Source of the DNA: Pontibacter populi
Lineage (GTDB): Bacteria; Bacteroidota; Bacteroidia; Cytophagales; Hymenobacteraceae
Direction: 5' to 3'
Assembly (NCBI RefSeq): GCF_019336435.1
Contig: NZ_JAHWXQ010000003.1
Span: forward strand, 62,001-126,000
DNA length: 64,000 bases
The notes under the pieces were generated by a model, which was given only the letters and a program-made list of their open reading frames with translations, searched no databases and had not been told where the DNA came from. This document shows, in pieces, positions 28,101 through 36,503 of the stretch. The stretch's first letter is position 1. Each line of letters starts with the position of its first letter. The position numbers and the translations under genes were made by a program.

Positions 28101-28470
28101 ACGTTACCTGGCCGGTTGCCATCAAAGAGCGTTTTACTTCGTCAAAGCTGAGTTCTGAACTATAAGTTGCCTGGTAGATCTGTGTTATATCAACTTTTGA
28201 AGCGCGCCGTAAACTGTTTGAAGCACCTTTGTTCGGAAATTTCTGGTGAACGTCCTTCGCATTGACTTTAGCAAGTGCCACCTGTAAGGAGCTGTTTGGT
28301 GTAGCGCGTCGTGTTTGGGTTTGGTTTGTGTTTAGTTTATACACCACCGTATTAGGTACGGTGCGGGAACCGTAACCAACCTGCTGTGCAAAGATTGGCG
28401 CCGAAGCCAACAGAAAGAGGATGAATGCAATGCATCCATGGCGGATGGGCACCTTGAGGAGGGTAAACAT
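25156..28470 (-). CDS. Secreted subtilase (S8) with PKD and T9SS sorting domains
   Basis: 1104 residues: signal peptide (1-29), propeptide (about 35-140) and S8 protease domain (about 155-460) with triad D176 (IADTGF), H233 (SHGMSVAG) and S390 (GSSFASPMVAG), plus the oxyanion N326 (SAAGN). A strand-rich middle region (about 470-890) follows. A PKD domain (about 945-1015, FEDKSINGANWNWDFG ... HTFHIPGTHVVTL) precedes a type A T9SS sorting domain (about 1028-1104, VFPNPSTGLVRL ... IVLMR). DGIDNDGDGYTDN near 200 looks calcium-binding. It is expected to cross the outer membrane by the gliding-type secretion system and act as an extracellular protease. Confidence 0.95.
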   Translation of the reverse strand: MFTLLKVPIRHGCIAFILFLLASAPIFAQQVGYGSRTVPNTVVYKLNTNQTQTRRATPNSSLQVALAKVNAKDVHQKFPNKGASNSLRRASKVDITQIYQATYSSELSFDEVKRSLMATGQVTYVEPLYLREPFHQASDPFSDSTKVTAYYLKLIKAYGAWDIQQGDTNIVIGIADTGFRIDHLDLKNNIKYNYADPIDGIDNDGDGYTDNYAGWDFADRDNNVSASPRWKSHGMSVAGVAAATPNNATGITGVGYKTKFMPLKVFSSNADGTFGGGYEAIVYAAEKGCKIINLSWGGEGYSQYEQDIIDYVVLEKDVVVVSAAGNTKKQLNLYPASYNNVLSVGGSDKNDYKYKDYTWSHYMDLMAPGFDIYSTTVNNNNSYAYNWGSSFASPMVAGAAALVRAQFPELNAQQVMERLRVTTDDVTTLAANQPYAGMIGTGRLNIKKALLSQNLKAIRCTDFFVQNRRSAQSGSTVSVEAFFQNILSPVSSPLVTLSTSSPYVTISNPELPLGSMATMGLADNRQKPFLVTIAPETPLNTTVAFRLTFTDGNYTDFQYFELTINPDFHTLDANNMRITVNSKGNLGYNGLNFTQGAGVQYKGSNTLLFEGGLMIGTSPERVSDNLRNANWQNDGDFTPVQPARIYYDGPLATQEVHGFMRDIYPSTGTVGVEVKHKTLSWNTAPDQDYVIQEFTISNPTTDTLKNVAAALFADWDVGVYYQNAADWDSARNLGYVYNTADQLPVVGIKLLTPDTPIYYAINNMGSAGSIAVEDGFTNAEKYTMLSGGVTRTKANGTGNGDNVSHVVGGHIPVLAPGQSHTVTFAILSGDNLEALQQHADAAQIKYKQIKTGPAPVAIRESICQGDSYTWTPVGGTNYKFYADPEKQTLLDTGSSYTLKDFSSNTTIYATNVDSLFESALVPASFSLPLTPEAGFTANAITLFALTPVQFEDKSINGANWNWDFGFGSTSTEQNPLHTFHIPGTHVVTLKITDETGCLRDEITKIYEVRGPLSKDKAKMYAQLTDVFPNPSTGLVRLNWAADPTAGTAPEVWFSDQIGRKFQVPATGEDAKELLFDFTAIPNGIYIAHITYKDTSFIKRIVLMR

Positions 28471-28656
28471 TTATACCAAAAATTAAAAATTTAAGTTGAT
28501 GATAAGAAGTGCACCTGTCACCGTAATAAGTACACTAAAAACACTTTTAAATATAAGGCGAATTACCCCAATAACACCCAAACCTTTCTATTTTTTTACG
28601 TAACTTTCCAAGGTTGGATCATAACCAATCATTTTAAAAGCATAATTCTGAAAACT

Positions 28657-30330
28657 ATGGCTATTAACCTGGCAACCAAACACCAAACTACACTTGACAC
28701 TGCCGTACGTGCCCTGCACGAGCGAACTTTCTTTGCGCATTATCCTGAAAATCCATCTCCGGAGATATACGGTGAGAATGCAGACAAAGAAGGTCGTGAA
28801 AAATATACATCCAGATTAAACAATAAGTTCGAGGAGCTACTACAGGAGAACCCGGAAAGCTGGGCAGGCCAGGAAGATTCTCCTTACGAACAGCAGTCAT
28901 TAGGTATAAAATATCCCTTCTTTTCGCCGGAAACTTTAGTTAACAGAGCAGAAGAAGCCTTTCATCAATGGAGAAAAGTAAAGCCTGCTGACCGCGCAAC
29001 TATACTAATGGAAACGCTGGAGCGCATGAAAGCCCGTTTCTTTGAGATTGCCTATGCTACCATGCACACCACCGGGCAGGCATATATGATGTCGTTCCAG
29101 GCATCGGGGCCGCATGCTGCAGACAGAGCGTTAGAGGCCATTGCATCCGGTTACGAAGAGCAGACCCGTTTTCCGGAAAGTACAGAATGGGAAAAGCCGA
29201 TGGGTAAATACAACTTGAAGCTGAACAAAAGCTGGAAAGCGGTACCAAAAGGCGTTGCGCTGGTTATTGGCTGCTCTACTTTCCCGACCTGGAACACAGT
29301 GCCGGGTATGTATGCAAGCCTTGTTACAGGTAACCCGGTCATCATTAAGCCGCACCCGAAAGCTGTATTGCCAATTGCTATAGTTGTAGCCGAAGTGCAG
29401 AAGGTGTTAGCCGAAAACGGATTGAACCCGAACATTTGCCAGTTAGCTGTTGATGCCGATGATCGCCTTATCACAAAAGATCTGGCTGAGAACCCGAAGG
29501 TAAAACTGATAGACTATACCGGTGGAACGGAGTTTGGTAACTACATCGAAAGCTTGCCGGGCAAAACCGTATTTACGGAGAAGGCTGGCGTTAACTCTAT
29601 TATCCTCGACTCTGTAGATGACCTGGATAAAGTAGCACAGAACCTGGCGTTTTCAGTTAGCTTGTATTCCGGCCAGATGTGCACGGCTCCACAGAACTTC
29701 TTTATCCCGGAAAAAGGCATAAAAGTAGGTGGCGAAACAGTGCCTTACGAAGAAGTAGTTCAGAAAATAGCGGATGCTGTAACCGGCCTGGTAAATAACC
29801 CGAAAGCTGGTCCGCATATCCTGGGTGCGATCCAAAATCCTGCCACTACGGAGCGTGTGAAAGAAGCAGCATCTATAGGTGGTAATGCCGTGCTCACAAC
29901 CTGCGACATCAGCAACCCAATGTTTGCCAATGCCCGCACCTGTTCGCCGGTTATTTACGAAGTAGAAGCTGCTAACAAGGAAAGCTATAGCCGCGAACTG
30001 TTCGGCCCGATCATGCTGGTTATCAAAACAAAAGATACAGACCAGTCTATTGAACTTGCCAGCAACATGGCACGTGAGCATGGTGCCATATCGTGTGGCG
30101 CTTATACCACAGACCCGGTTGTAAAAGAGAAGATAATGGACGAGATGAGCCTTGCTGGTACGCCGGTTAGCTTTAACCTGACAGGTGGTATCTTTGTAAA
30201 CCAGAATGCCAGCTTCTCAGACTTCCACGTAACGGGTGGTAACCCTGCTGGTAACGCATCCTTCACCAACCCTGAATTTGTGATCAAGCGCTTTACCTGG
30301 GTTGGTTTCAGAGAGCCTGTAGTTGGTTAA
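28657..30330 (+). CDS. paaN: Phenylacetic acid degradation protein PaaN
   Basis: 557 residues, the family length. It is an aldehyde dehydrogenase-fold protein; PaaN is tied to the phenylacetyl-CoA pathway where it stands in for the PaaZ dehydrogenase half. LYSGQMCTAPQNFFIP holds the catalytic cysteine, and GTEFGNYIESLPGKTVFTEKAGVNS has the cofactor and glutamate region. LALVIGCSTFPTWNTVPGMYAS-like text is PaaN-specific. No other paa gene lies in the window, so the rest of the pathway must be elsewhere. A bidirectional terminator follows. Confidence 0.93.
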   Translation: MAINLATKHQTTLDTAVRALHERTFFAHYPENPSPEIYGENADKEGREKYTSRLNNKFEELLQENPESWAGQEDSPYEQQSLGIKYPFFSPETLVNRAEEAFHQWRKVKPADRATILMETLERMKARFFEIAYATMHTTGQAYMMSFQASGPHAADRALEAIASGYEEQTRFPESTEWEKPMGKYNLKLNKSWKAVPKGVALVIGCSTFPTWNTVPGMYASLVTGNPVIIKPHPKAVLPIAIVVAEVQKVLAENGLNPNICQLAVDADDRLITKDLAENPKVKLIDYTGGTEFGNYIESLPGKTVFTEKAGVNSIILDSVDDLDKVAQNLAFSVSLYSGQMCTAPQNFFIPEKGIKVGGETVPYEEVVQKIADAVTGLVNNPKAGPHILGAIQNPATTERVKEAASIGGNAVLTTCDISNPMFANARTCSPVIYEVEAANKESYSRELFGPIMLVIKTKDTDQSIELASNMAREHGAISCGAYTTDPVVKEKIMDEMSLAGTPVSFNLTGGIFVNQNASFSDFHVTGGNPAGNASFTNPEFVIKRFTWVGFREPVVG

Positions 30331-30345
30331 GCAACTATAAACTAT

Positions 30346-30389
30346 AAAATAAAAGCCCGGCTGCTGCAAAGTAGCCGGGCTTTTATTTT
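30346..30389. terminator. Bidirectional terminator between paaN and the coiled-coil gene
   Basis: 17-bp perfect arms (30346-30362 and 30373-30389), A-rich on one side and T-rich on the other, around a 10-base loop. It serves both converging genes. Confidence 0.93.
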
Positions 30390-30416
30390 CAGATCCTTGC
30401 AAACTATAGCTGTAGT

Positions 30417-30713
30417 TTATTTAAATAGGTTCTCGATATCGTTCTTCAGGTTGTCCAGTCCGTTACGCAGGTTCTGCCATTTGTCCTGGGTATCTTCTGT
30501 GTCGCTTAGTTTCTCGGCAATCAGCTCACGTTTCTTTTCCAGGGCGGCGATGTGCTCATGATACGTATGGTTGGAATCGGCAGTAGTAGCATTCACTTTC
30601 GCGCGCAGTGTTTTTATTTTACTATCCAGTTCATCCAGGCTTTTCTGTATCTCTTCACGGCTCAGATTATTAGGGGCACGCATGTGTTCGGGCTTTAAGT
30701 TATATGTATCCAT
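30417..30713 (-). CDS. Short coiled-coil protein of unknown function
   Basis: 98 residues, soluble, strongly helical with heptad spacing from about residue 18 to 95 (IQKSLDELDSKIKTLRAKV, then IAALEKKRELIAEKL). No cysteine, membrane segment or catalytic motif. It resembles small stress-linked coiled-coil proteins such as the sll1863 type, but this is a weak match by eye. It has its own transcription unit, convergent with paaN. Confidence 0.7.
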   Translation of the reverse strand: MDTYNLKPEHMRAPNNLSREEIQKSLDELDSKIKTLRAKVNATTADSNHTYHEHIAALEKKRELIAEKLSDTEDTQDKWQNLRNGLDNLKNDIENLFK

Positions 30714-30817
30714 ATAAATAGGTCTATTCAGTTTGATGATATACTTCCTACATACTTGCCAAGTGCTGAAAAGGATATAGTTACGCCGCCCCTATAGTTG
30801 AAAATGTGCCTTCTGAC

Positions 30818-30902
30818 TTTATTTAGAAAAAATCTAAATAAACGTTTGCACTTATCCTTCGGGTCCTTACTTTTGTAGCTCCTTAGAATTAATCTAAATA
30901 AA
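30818..30902 (+). promoter_or_regulatory. Iron-regulated promoter: two Fur-like boxes around -33/-7
   Basis: Box 1 (30818-30842) is TTTATTTAGA-N5-TCTAAATAAA, a perfect 10-bp inverted repeat. Box 2 (30883-30902) has the same core TTAGA-N5-TCTAA. Between them lie TTTG (30845-30848), 19 bases and TACTTTTG (30868-30875), a perfect Bacteroidota promoter. Box 1 touches the -33 and box 2 covers the predicted start, so bound repressor would block the promoter from both sides. Naming the repressor Fur is an inference from the box and the genes. Confidence 0.8.
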
Positions 30903-30915
30903 GAAAGCATATATC

Positions 30916-33258
30916 ATGTCCCGAAGTCTACTTACTGTTATTTTTTTTCTGTTTGTTACCTACGTAGCTGTTGCGCAAAACAATGGCCGCATAGAAGGAC
31001 GAATAGTTTCTGAAAGAAATGAGCCACTATTAGGTATAAGCGTTGCCCTGCAAGGCACTGCATTTGGTACCACTACCGATGAAGAAGGTAAATATGTGAT
31101 CAAAGCGATTGCACCGGGTAACTATACGCTTGTTGCAACTGGCGTTGGTTATACTACTATTAAGCACGAAGTAAAAGTCGAAGCCGGGTCAACTATAACC
31201 GAATACTTTTTACTCCCTTCGTCGGCAACAGCCCTGAATGAAGTGGTTGTAACTACCAGCAAGAGCGGTGAATTTGTGCAGCCCATTGGTTCTACAGCTA
31301 CTAAAATGGAAGCGCCTTTAAAATCTGTGCCACAGTCTGTGCAGATCATTTCGCGCCGTGCCATGGATCAGATGCAGGTTATTCGCCTGGATGATGCCAT
31401 GCGCAATGTGAGTGGCGTTACAATGGAAACCGGTTTTGGTGGACGTACCGATATTTTCCAGATCCGTGGTTTCAGAACAAGTACTGAGAGTATCTTTAAG
31501 AACGGTTTCCGCAACAGCGTGCGCACCTTCCGTGAAACTGCTAACATACAGCAGATAGAAGTGATGAAAGGTCCGGCTTCAGTACTTTACGGCGTTAGCG
31601 ACCCGGGTGGTATGGTAAACATCACCACTAAAAAGCCCACAGTCTTCACTTTCCAGGATATACAGTTAACCGCTAACAGCTTTGGGCAGTACCGCCCGGC
31701 AATAGATTTTGGCGGTGCCCTGAATGATGAGAAAACGCTGAAATACAGAATGAATGCCGTGTATGAAAATGGCGATACCTACCGCGATTTTGTTGCCACC
31801 AAACGCTTTTTTGTAGCGCCGGCCTTTACCTACGATTTCTCTGACAGAACTTCCCTGACCGTTGAGGCTGAATACCTAGATCACGACCAGGCATCGGATA
31901 GAGGTATAGTTGCCATTAACGGCGTAATAGCTGATGTGCCTGCCAGCCGTTCTATCGGCGAGCCGGACAACGTAGGCATACACCAGAACCGACTGGTCCA
32001 GTATAACCTGCAGCACCGCTTTAACGATATTTTCAGTCTGCGCCATGCTTCCAACTTCACGTATTCATCAGAAGAAAGAAAAGTAGTTGAATTCGGCAGC
32101 ATTCCAAAGAACGACGCCACCAACTCTAAAGTGATCCGTCGTCTGCAGGACCAGTACAACTTTGAGCGCAACTATGCGACACAGAACGAACTCTATGCTA
32201 CTTTTAAAACAGGTGCCGCGTTAGAGCACAAAACGGTAATAGGAGTGGAGCTAGCCAGTTCTATGTTTGATATCTGGTTTAACCGTAGCAACTACGATAC
32301 GCTGAATATTTACAATCCGAACTATAGCAGCAAACCTAAGCCTACCAAACTTAACTTCGGAGATGATTACCGCGACAAGACCCAACTATACGGAGTATAT
32401 GTGCAGGACTTCTTGTCGATTAGCCAGAAACTGAAAGTACTGCTGGGCGCACGTTACGACATCTGGGAACTGGAAAATGTCAGACAGACACTGGACAAGA
32501 AAACAAATACGTTCTCAGCGGTTACTACTACCCAGCGCAGTACAGCTTTTAACCCACGTATCGGTTTGCTTTACGAAATTGCAGGTCCGTTATCGGTATA
32601 TGGTAACTGGTCCAAAGGTTTCCAGCCGGAGGTTGGCCGTACCAAAGAAGGAGAAACTTTTGATCCTTCTACTTCAGACCTGTACGAAGCAGGTATAAAA
32701 TCGGGATTACTCAGCGATAAGGTGAACATCAAAGCCGCTTATTTTAATATTACCCGTGGCAACGTAGCTGTTACAGATCCAGCGGATAATGCGTTTAGCG
32801 TACAGGTTGGTGAAGTTCGCAGCGAAGGGTTTGAAGCCGATATAACCGGTGAAGTTGTAAGAGGTCTGAATGTGATCGCAACCTATAGTTATACAGATGC
32901 CCGCATCACAAAAGATACCAAAGAGACAAATATCGGGAAGCGATTCAGAGGGGTGAGCAAGCACAGCGGAAGCCTTTGGACAACCTACGAACTACAGGAC
33001 GGAGCCATGAAAGGGCTTGGTATCGGTGGTGGTTTTACAAGCTTCGGCGATCGTCCGGTTGATGCCAACGACAGCTTCAGGCTGCCAGGTTACACCCGTT
33101 TTGATGCAACAGTTTACTACGACAACCAGAAGTACCATGCTGCCATTAACCTGAAAAACCTGACCAATGTGAAATATTACGATGGCTCTCAGTCAGCGAC
33201 CGCAATTATGCCGGGCGCACCAATTAGTGTGCAGGGTACCATTGGCGTTCGTTTTTAA
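30916..33258 (+). CDS. TonB-dependent siderophore receptor
   Basis: 780 residues: signal peptide (1-20, ending VAVAQ), carboxypeptidase-regulatory-like domain (about 25-105, GRIEGRIVSERNEPLLGISV), TonB-box region, plug domain (about 120-235, VPQSVQIISRRAMDQM ... PASVLYGVSDPGGMVNITTKK) and a 22-strand barrel to the C-terminal aromatic end GTIGVRF. The VPQSVQII plug text is typical of hydroxamate/catecholate siderophore receptors. It sits in the outer membrane and imports iron chelates. Two Fur-like boxes control it, and a PepSY protein gene follows 74 bases later. Confidence 0.95.
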   Translation: MSRSLLTVIFFLFVTYVAVAQNNGRIEGRIVSERNEPLLGISVALQGTAFGTTTDEEGKYVIKAIAPGNYTLVATGVGYTTIKHEVKVEAGSTITEYFLLPSSATALNEVVVTTSKSGEFVQPIGSTATKMEAPLKSVPQSVQIISRRAMDQMQVIRLDDAMRNVSGVTMETGFGGRTDIFQIRGFRTSTESIFKNGFRNSVRTFRETANIQQIEVMKGPASVLYGVSDPGGMVNITTKKPTVFTFQDIQLTANSFGQYRPAIDFGGALNDEKTLKYRMNAVYENGDTYRDFVATKRFFVAPAFTYDFSDRTSLTVEAEYLDHDQASDRGIVAINGVIADVPASRSIGEPDNVGIHQNRLVQYNLQHRFNDIFSLRHASNFTYSSEERKVVEFGSIPKNDATNSKVIRRLQDQYNFERNYATQNELYATFKTGAALEHKTVIGVELASSMFDIWFNRSNYDTLNIYNPNYSSKPKPTKLNFGDDYRDKTQLYGVYVQDFLSISQKLKVLLGARYDIWELENVRQTLDKKTNTFSAVTTTQRSTAFNPRIGLLYEIAGPLSVYGNWSKGFQPEVGRTKEGETFDPSTSDLYEAGIKSGLLSDKVNIKAAYFNITRGNVAVTDPADNAFSVQVGEVRSEGFEADITGEVVRGLNVIATYSYTDARITKDTKETNIGKRFRGVSKHSGSLWTTYELQDGAMKGLGIGGGFTSFGDRPVDANDSFRLPGYTRFDATVYYDNQKYHAAINLKNLTNVKYYDGSQSATAIMPGAPISVQGTIGVRF

Positions 33259-33332
33259 TCTGAATAAACTATAGTTTTGCTAAAATCTGGCGGCACGGCT
33301 TCGGTTGTGTCGCTGATTTGTTTTAAGACCAC

Positions 33333-34466
33333 ATGAGAAAACTGATCCTGCAACTGCACCTTTGGGTTGGCCTTACAGCCGGCGCTATACTTTCTATAGT
33401 TGGCATTACAGGTTCAGTTTACGTTTTCCAGCCGGAGCTCACGGCGCTTTTATACTCTGAACTATATCAGAGCGCTGACCCGGATGCAAAGGTTATAGAC
33501 GGCAGAACTATAGTTGCCAAAGCAGAAGCACAGTTTGGAGGCGAGGTTTCAACGATACTTTTCCCGCTGCGCGAACTCGAGAATTACATTGTAAAAGTTG
33601 AGGGTAAAAAAGAGTTCGTATTTTATGATGGAGCTACCGGCGCGTATCTGGGCGAAATGGCCAAGCGCCGCGGCATACTCGAAGATGTGCTGGAGATACA
33701 CCGTCAGCTAACCCTGGGCGAAATAGGCTCCACTGTTACCGGTATAGCGTCGTTGCTGCTGGTTATCGTGTTACTTTCATCAGGGCTGTATCTATGGTTG
33801 CCTCATAAAAAGAAACAGCTGAAAGAGGGCCTTCGCTTTAAACCCAACGCCAGCTTTAAACGCCGTAATTACGATGTGCACAAAGTATTCGGCTTTTACT
33901 TCATCATACCACTTTTCCTGGTAAGTATCACGGGGGTATATTTTGCTTTCCCTGAAAAGGTACAGGCCGTTGTAGATTTTGTTACCCGCACCGAAGAGCC
34001 AACGCCGGATGTAAAGAAGATAAAATCTACATACCGGACCGACCTGCCGGAGGTAACTATAGTTCAGGCCCTGGACATGATGGATACCATGTATCCTGGC
34101 TACCATAAGCGTAACCTGATCATGCCGAAGGACAGCGCAGACAGAGTTTATTTTTCAGTAGTGAATGCTGCTGAAGTAGATGCAGGTCCCGAGTACAGGC
34201 CACAGGTTTATATCGATCAGTATACAGGTAAAATACTGTTTGCTTACGAGCCACATACGGCACAGGCTGGACACCAGCTTACCCGCAACTGGTTTGTACC
34301 AATTCATTTTGGTGAGATAGGAGGGTGGTTTACGCGCATTCTCTGGTTTATTACCGGGCTGATGCCTGCCGTACTCTGGGTAAGCGGGATCATCATCTGG
34401 CGCAACCGCACGTCCAAAAACAAAAAAAGTAAGTCTGTTGTTATGGTAAAACCCTTCAGCAGATAA
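33333..34466 (+). CDS. PepSY-associated membrane protein (iron-uptake reductase type)
   Basis: 377 residues. Four membrane segments: about 10-32 (LWVGLTAGAILSIVGITGSVYVF), 135-157, 190-212 and 340-362. HLWVGL and the VHKVFGFYF segment carry the histidines typical of the PepSY_TM/PiuB family. The family is linked to siderophore-iron handling at the inner membrane, probably reduction of the imported iron complex. It follows the TonB receptor on the same strand with a 74-base gap and no terminator, so it should share the iron-regulated promoter. Confidence 0.9.
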   Translation: MRKLILQLHLWVGLTAGAILSIVGITGSVYVFQPELTALLYSELYQSADPDAKVIDGRTIVAKAEAQFGGEVSTILFPLRELENYIVKVEGKKEFVFYDGATGAYLGEMAKRRGILEDVLEIHRQLTLGEIGSTVTGIASLLLVIVLLSSGLYLWLPHKKKQLKEGLRFKPNASFKRRNYDVHKVFGFYFIIPLFLVSITGVYFAFPEKVQAVVDFVTRTEEPTPDVKKIKSTYRTDLPEVTIVQALDMMDTMYPGYHKRNLIMPKDSADRVYFSVVNAAEVDAGPEYRPQVYIDQYTGKILFAYEPHTAQAGHQLTRNWFVPIHFGEIGGWFTRILWFITGLMPAVLWVSGIIIWRNRTSKNKKSKSVVMVKPFSR

Positions 34467-34559
34467 CATAGCTTATACGGCTACCATATAACAGGTATGG
34501 CGCCTGCCACAAATACGAATTGCTGATACTAATACTGATTTTAGCTATAGTTTACACAG

Positions 34560-34567
34560 TAATTTTG
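34560..34567 (+). promoter_or_regulatory. -7 element of the response regulator gene
   Basis: TAATTTTG matches TAnnTTTG, about 85 bases before ATG 34652. Confidence 0.45.
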
Positions 34568-34651
34568 AATTAGGAAATCTTAATTTGATATTTGCAGTTA
34601 TAAGAATGCTTACGGTTTTTTATAGTAGTCTTATTGCTCAAAGTTAACATT

Positions 34652-35074
34652 ATGCCAATGCTCGATCTAGTACTACTTATTGACGACGACGATACTACAA
34701 ATTTCCTGAATAAACGCCTGTTAGAAGAGATGCAGGTGGCAAAGGAGATTCTGGTATTTAACAATGGCAAGGGGGCAATTGAGTATTTGAGCGAGGCATG
34801 TTCGGAAGGTGAAGCTTCGGACAAGCGTTGCCCGGACCTGATTTTCCTGGATATTAAGATGCCGGTTATGGATGGCTTTTCTTTCCTGGATGAGTACCAG
34901 CGCCGCAACCTGGATTCTAAAGATCATGTGATCATTATGATGCTTACCTCGTCGGCAAGCTTTTATGACCTGGAGCGCCTGAAGAACTATAGCCGCGTAA
35001 AAAAGCATTACTCTAAAACCCTGACAAAACACGACGTTCAGGAAGTGCTTCAGCAATTCTTCGATAAAAATTAA
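34652..35074 (+). CDS. Single-domain response regulator
   Basis: 140 residues from ATG 34652 (MPMLDLVLLIDDDDTTN); an in-frame TTG lies 18 bases earlier. Only a receiver domain is present: acidic cluster D11-D13, phospho-acceptor D67 in FLDIKMPVMDG, then MLTSSAS and the lysine in HYSKTLT. The insert EACSEGEASDKRC before strand 3 is typical of Rcp1-like regulators that pair with histidine kinases. It faces the double-ATPase kinase across an 80-base gap with a shared terminator, so that kinase is a plausible partner. Output would be by protein contact. Confidence 0.9.
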   Translation: MPMLDLVLLIDDDDTTNFLNKRLLEEMQVAKEILVFNNGKGAIEYLSEACSEGEASDKRCPDLIFLDIKMPVMDGFSFLDEYQRRNLDSKDHVIIMMLTSSASFYDLERLKNYSRVKKHYSKTLTKHDVQEVLQQFFDKN

Positions 35075-35094
35075 GTAAACACTTACAACATATA

Positions 35095-35135
35095 CAAAAG
35101 GGCCTGCACATTTATGTTGCAGGCCCTTTTGTTTT
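35095..35135. terminator. Terminator between the response regulator and the kinase operon
   Basis: 14-bp perfect arms (35095-35108 and 35118-35131, CAAAAGGGCCTGCA) with T-rich and A-rich flanks; bidirectional. Confidence 0.92.
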
Positions 35136-35154
35136 ACCTCTTATAGTTACAAAA

Positions 35155-36498
35155 CTATAGTTGCTTTATTTCTGATGCGGGCCAGGTAAACGTAAAACGG
35201 GTACCACGTCCTTCCGAATCTACCCAAACTTTGCCACCTTTTCCGGTTACGATCTTTTTAACTATAGATAAGCCAAGGCCTGTACTATTGCCGGCACTAT
35301 TTACAGTTATTGTATGGTACATCGTGAAAATGTCGCCCTGAGAAGCAGCAGGTATGCCCGGACCATTATCCTGTAACGAGAAGTAGATCATGTCGCCTTT
35401 CAGCTCAAAGGTTACTTCTATAGTTGCGCCCTGTTTCAGGTCGTGGTACTTAATAGCATTACCGATCAGGTTACTAAAAACCTGGTGCAGCAGGATGGTT
35501 TCGGTTTGCAGTCTTAAAGGCCGCTCCGGTAAAATTATAGTAACGTGTTCCGGTATGCTCAGCAGTTCCGTTACACCCTGCAGAAGCTGGTGTAATTCTG
35601 TTTCTGTTTTAACGATATTTTTACGCCCGGCCAGCGAGTAGGAGAGTATGCTCAAAATAAACTGGTCCATGCGGGCAGTTTGCTGGCGTAGCATCGGGAA
35701 GATCGCTTTAGCTTCCTCTAACCGCGCCGAATCCAGGTACTCAGCCAAGGCATGTGACAGGCCGTTGATGTTTTGTAAGGGTGCCCGTAAGTCATGCGAT
35801 ACAGTATGGGCAAAGGTATCAAGGTCTTCGTTTATACTTTGCAGCCTGGCGTTATGCTCTTCGCGTTCCTCGAGCAGCTCCTGAATGCTTTCGTTGGTTT
35901 GCTGTAGCTTCTCGTTCAGCCTGCTGATTTCCTTTAACTGTTGTTCTGCTTCTTCGTTTCGCTCACGCAGTTGTTCCAGCACTTCCAGCAATTGCATGTT
36001 CTGCCGCTTTATTTCTGCATAAGGGGACACGTTATCCATGTCAAACTCCTGCATCCAGTTTTCGGCAACGGTTTTTGTAACGGTTGGGGCATTGTGGGGG
36101 AGGCGCTGGCGTAAGGTAACTTTCGTTCCTTTTTCAAACTCGCTCTCTACGTTAAAATAATCAACCAGCTTCCGTGAGTTTATTAGGCCGGTGCCTTTGG
36201 TATTGGAGCCTCCGGTGTTACGGTTAAGCAGGTATTCAATATTGCCTAAGCCACGTCCACGGTCACTAACTATAGCTTCAATATAGTTTATACTCTGTAC
36301 TTCTATCAGGGCAAACTGTATGGTGCCGCTGCCTACATGTTCTACCACGTTGCGGCAGATCTCAGATACGGCTGTAGCAAATTTTGTCTGGTTAGCTATA
36401 GTTATGCCTAACCGCTCCGATAGTTGCTTTGCCCGCTTGTAGGCCAGTACCACATCCAGCTCGTTATTGATATTGATCTTTAAGATGCTTCTTGACAT
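35155..36498 (-). CDS. Histidine kinase with an additional N-terminal RsbT-like ATPase domain
   Basis: 447 residues with two GHKL ATPase domains. N-terminal 1-135 is RsbT/RsbW-like (QTKFATAVSEICRNVVEH, VSDRGRGLG, GGSNTKGTGL). A coiled coil (about 160-225) leads to a HisKA domain with the phospho-histidine H235 in TFAHTVSHDLRAPLQNI. A second HATPase domain (about 325-440) has NLIGNAIKYH, DNGPGIP and STGLGLSIVKKI. It is the last gene of the RsbR-S-T operon, 5 bases after the phosphatase gene. A bridge from stressosome to two-component signalling is an inference from the fusion. Confidence 0.9.
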   Translation of the reverse strand: MSRSILKININNELDVVLAYKRAKQLSERLGITIANQTKFATAVSEICRNVVEHVGSGTIQFALIEVQSINYIEAIVSDRGRGLGNIEYLLNRNTGGSNTKGTGLINSRKLVDYFNVESEFEKGTKVTLRQRLPHNAPTVTKTVAENWMQEFDMDNVSPYAEIKRQNMQLLEVLEQLRERNEEAEQQLKEISRLNEKLQQTNESIQELLEEREEHNARLQSINEDLDTFAHTVSHDLRAPLQNINGLSHALAEYLDSARLEEAKAIFPMLRQQTARMDQFILSILSYSLAGRKNIVKTETELHQLLQGVTELLSIPEHVTIILPERPLRLQTETILLHQVFSNLIGNAIKYHDLKQGATIEVTFELKGDMIYFSLQDNGPGIPAASQGDIFTMYHTITVNSAGNSTGLGLSIVKKIVTGKGGKVWVDSEGRGTRFTFTWPASEIKQL

Positions 36499-36503
36499 AA
36501 CAC

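Noticed and set aside
29653..30081. 142-codon frame antisense to paaN
   Set aside because: Shadow of a confident gene; no independent support.
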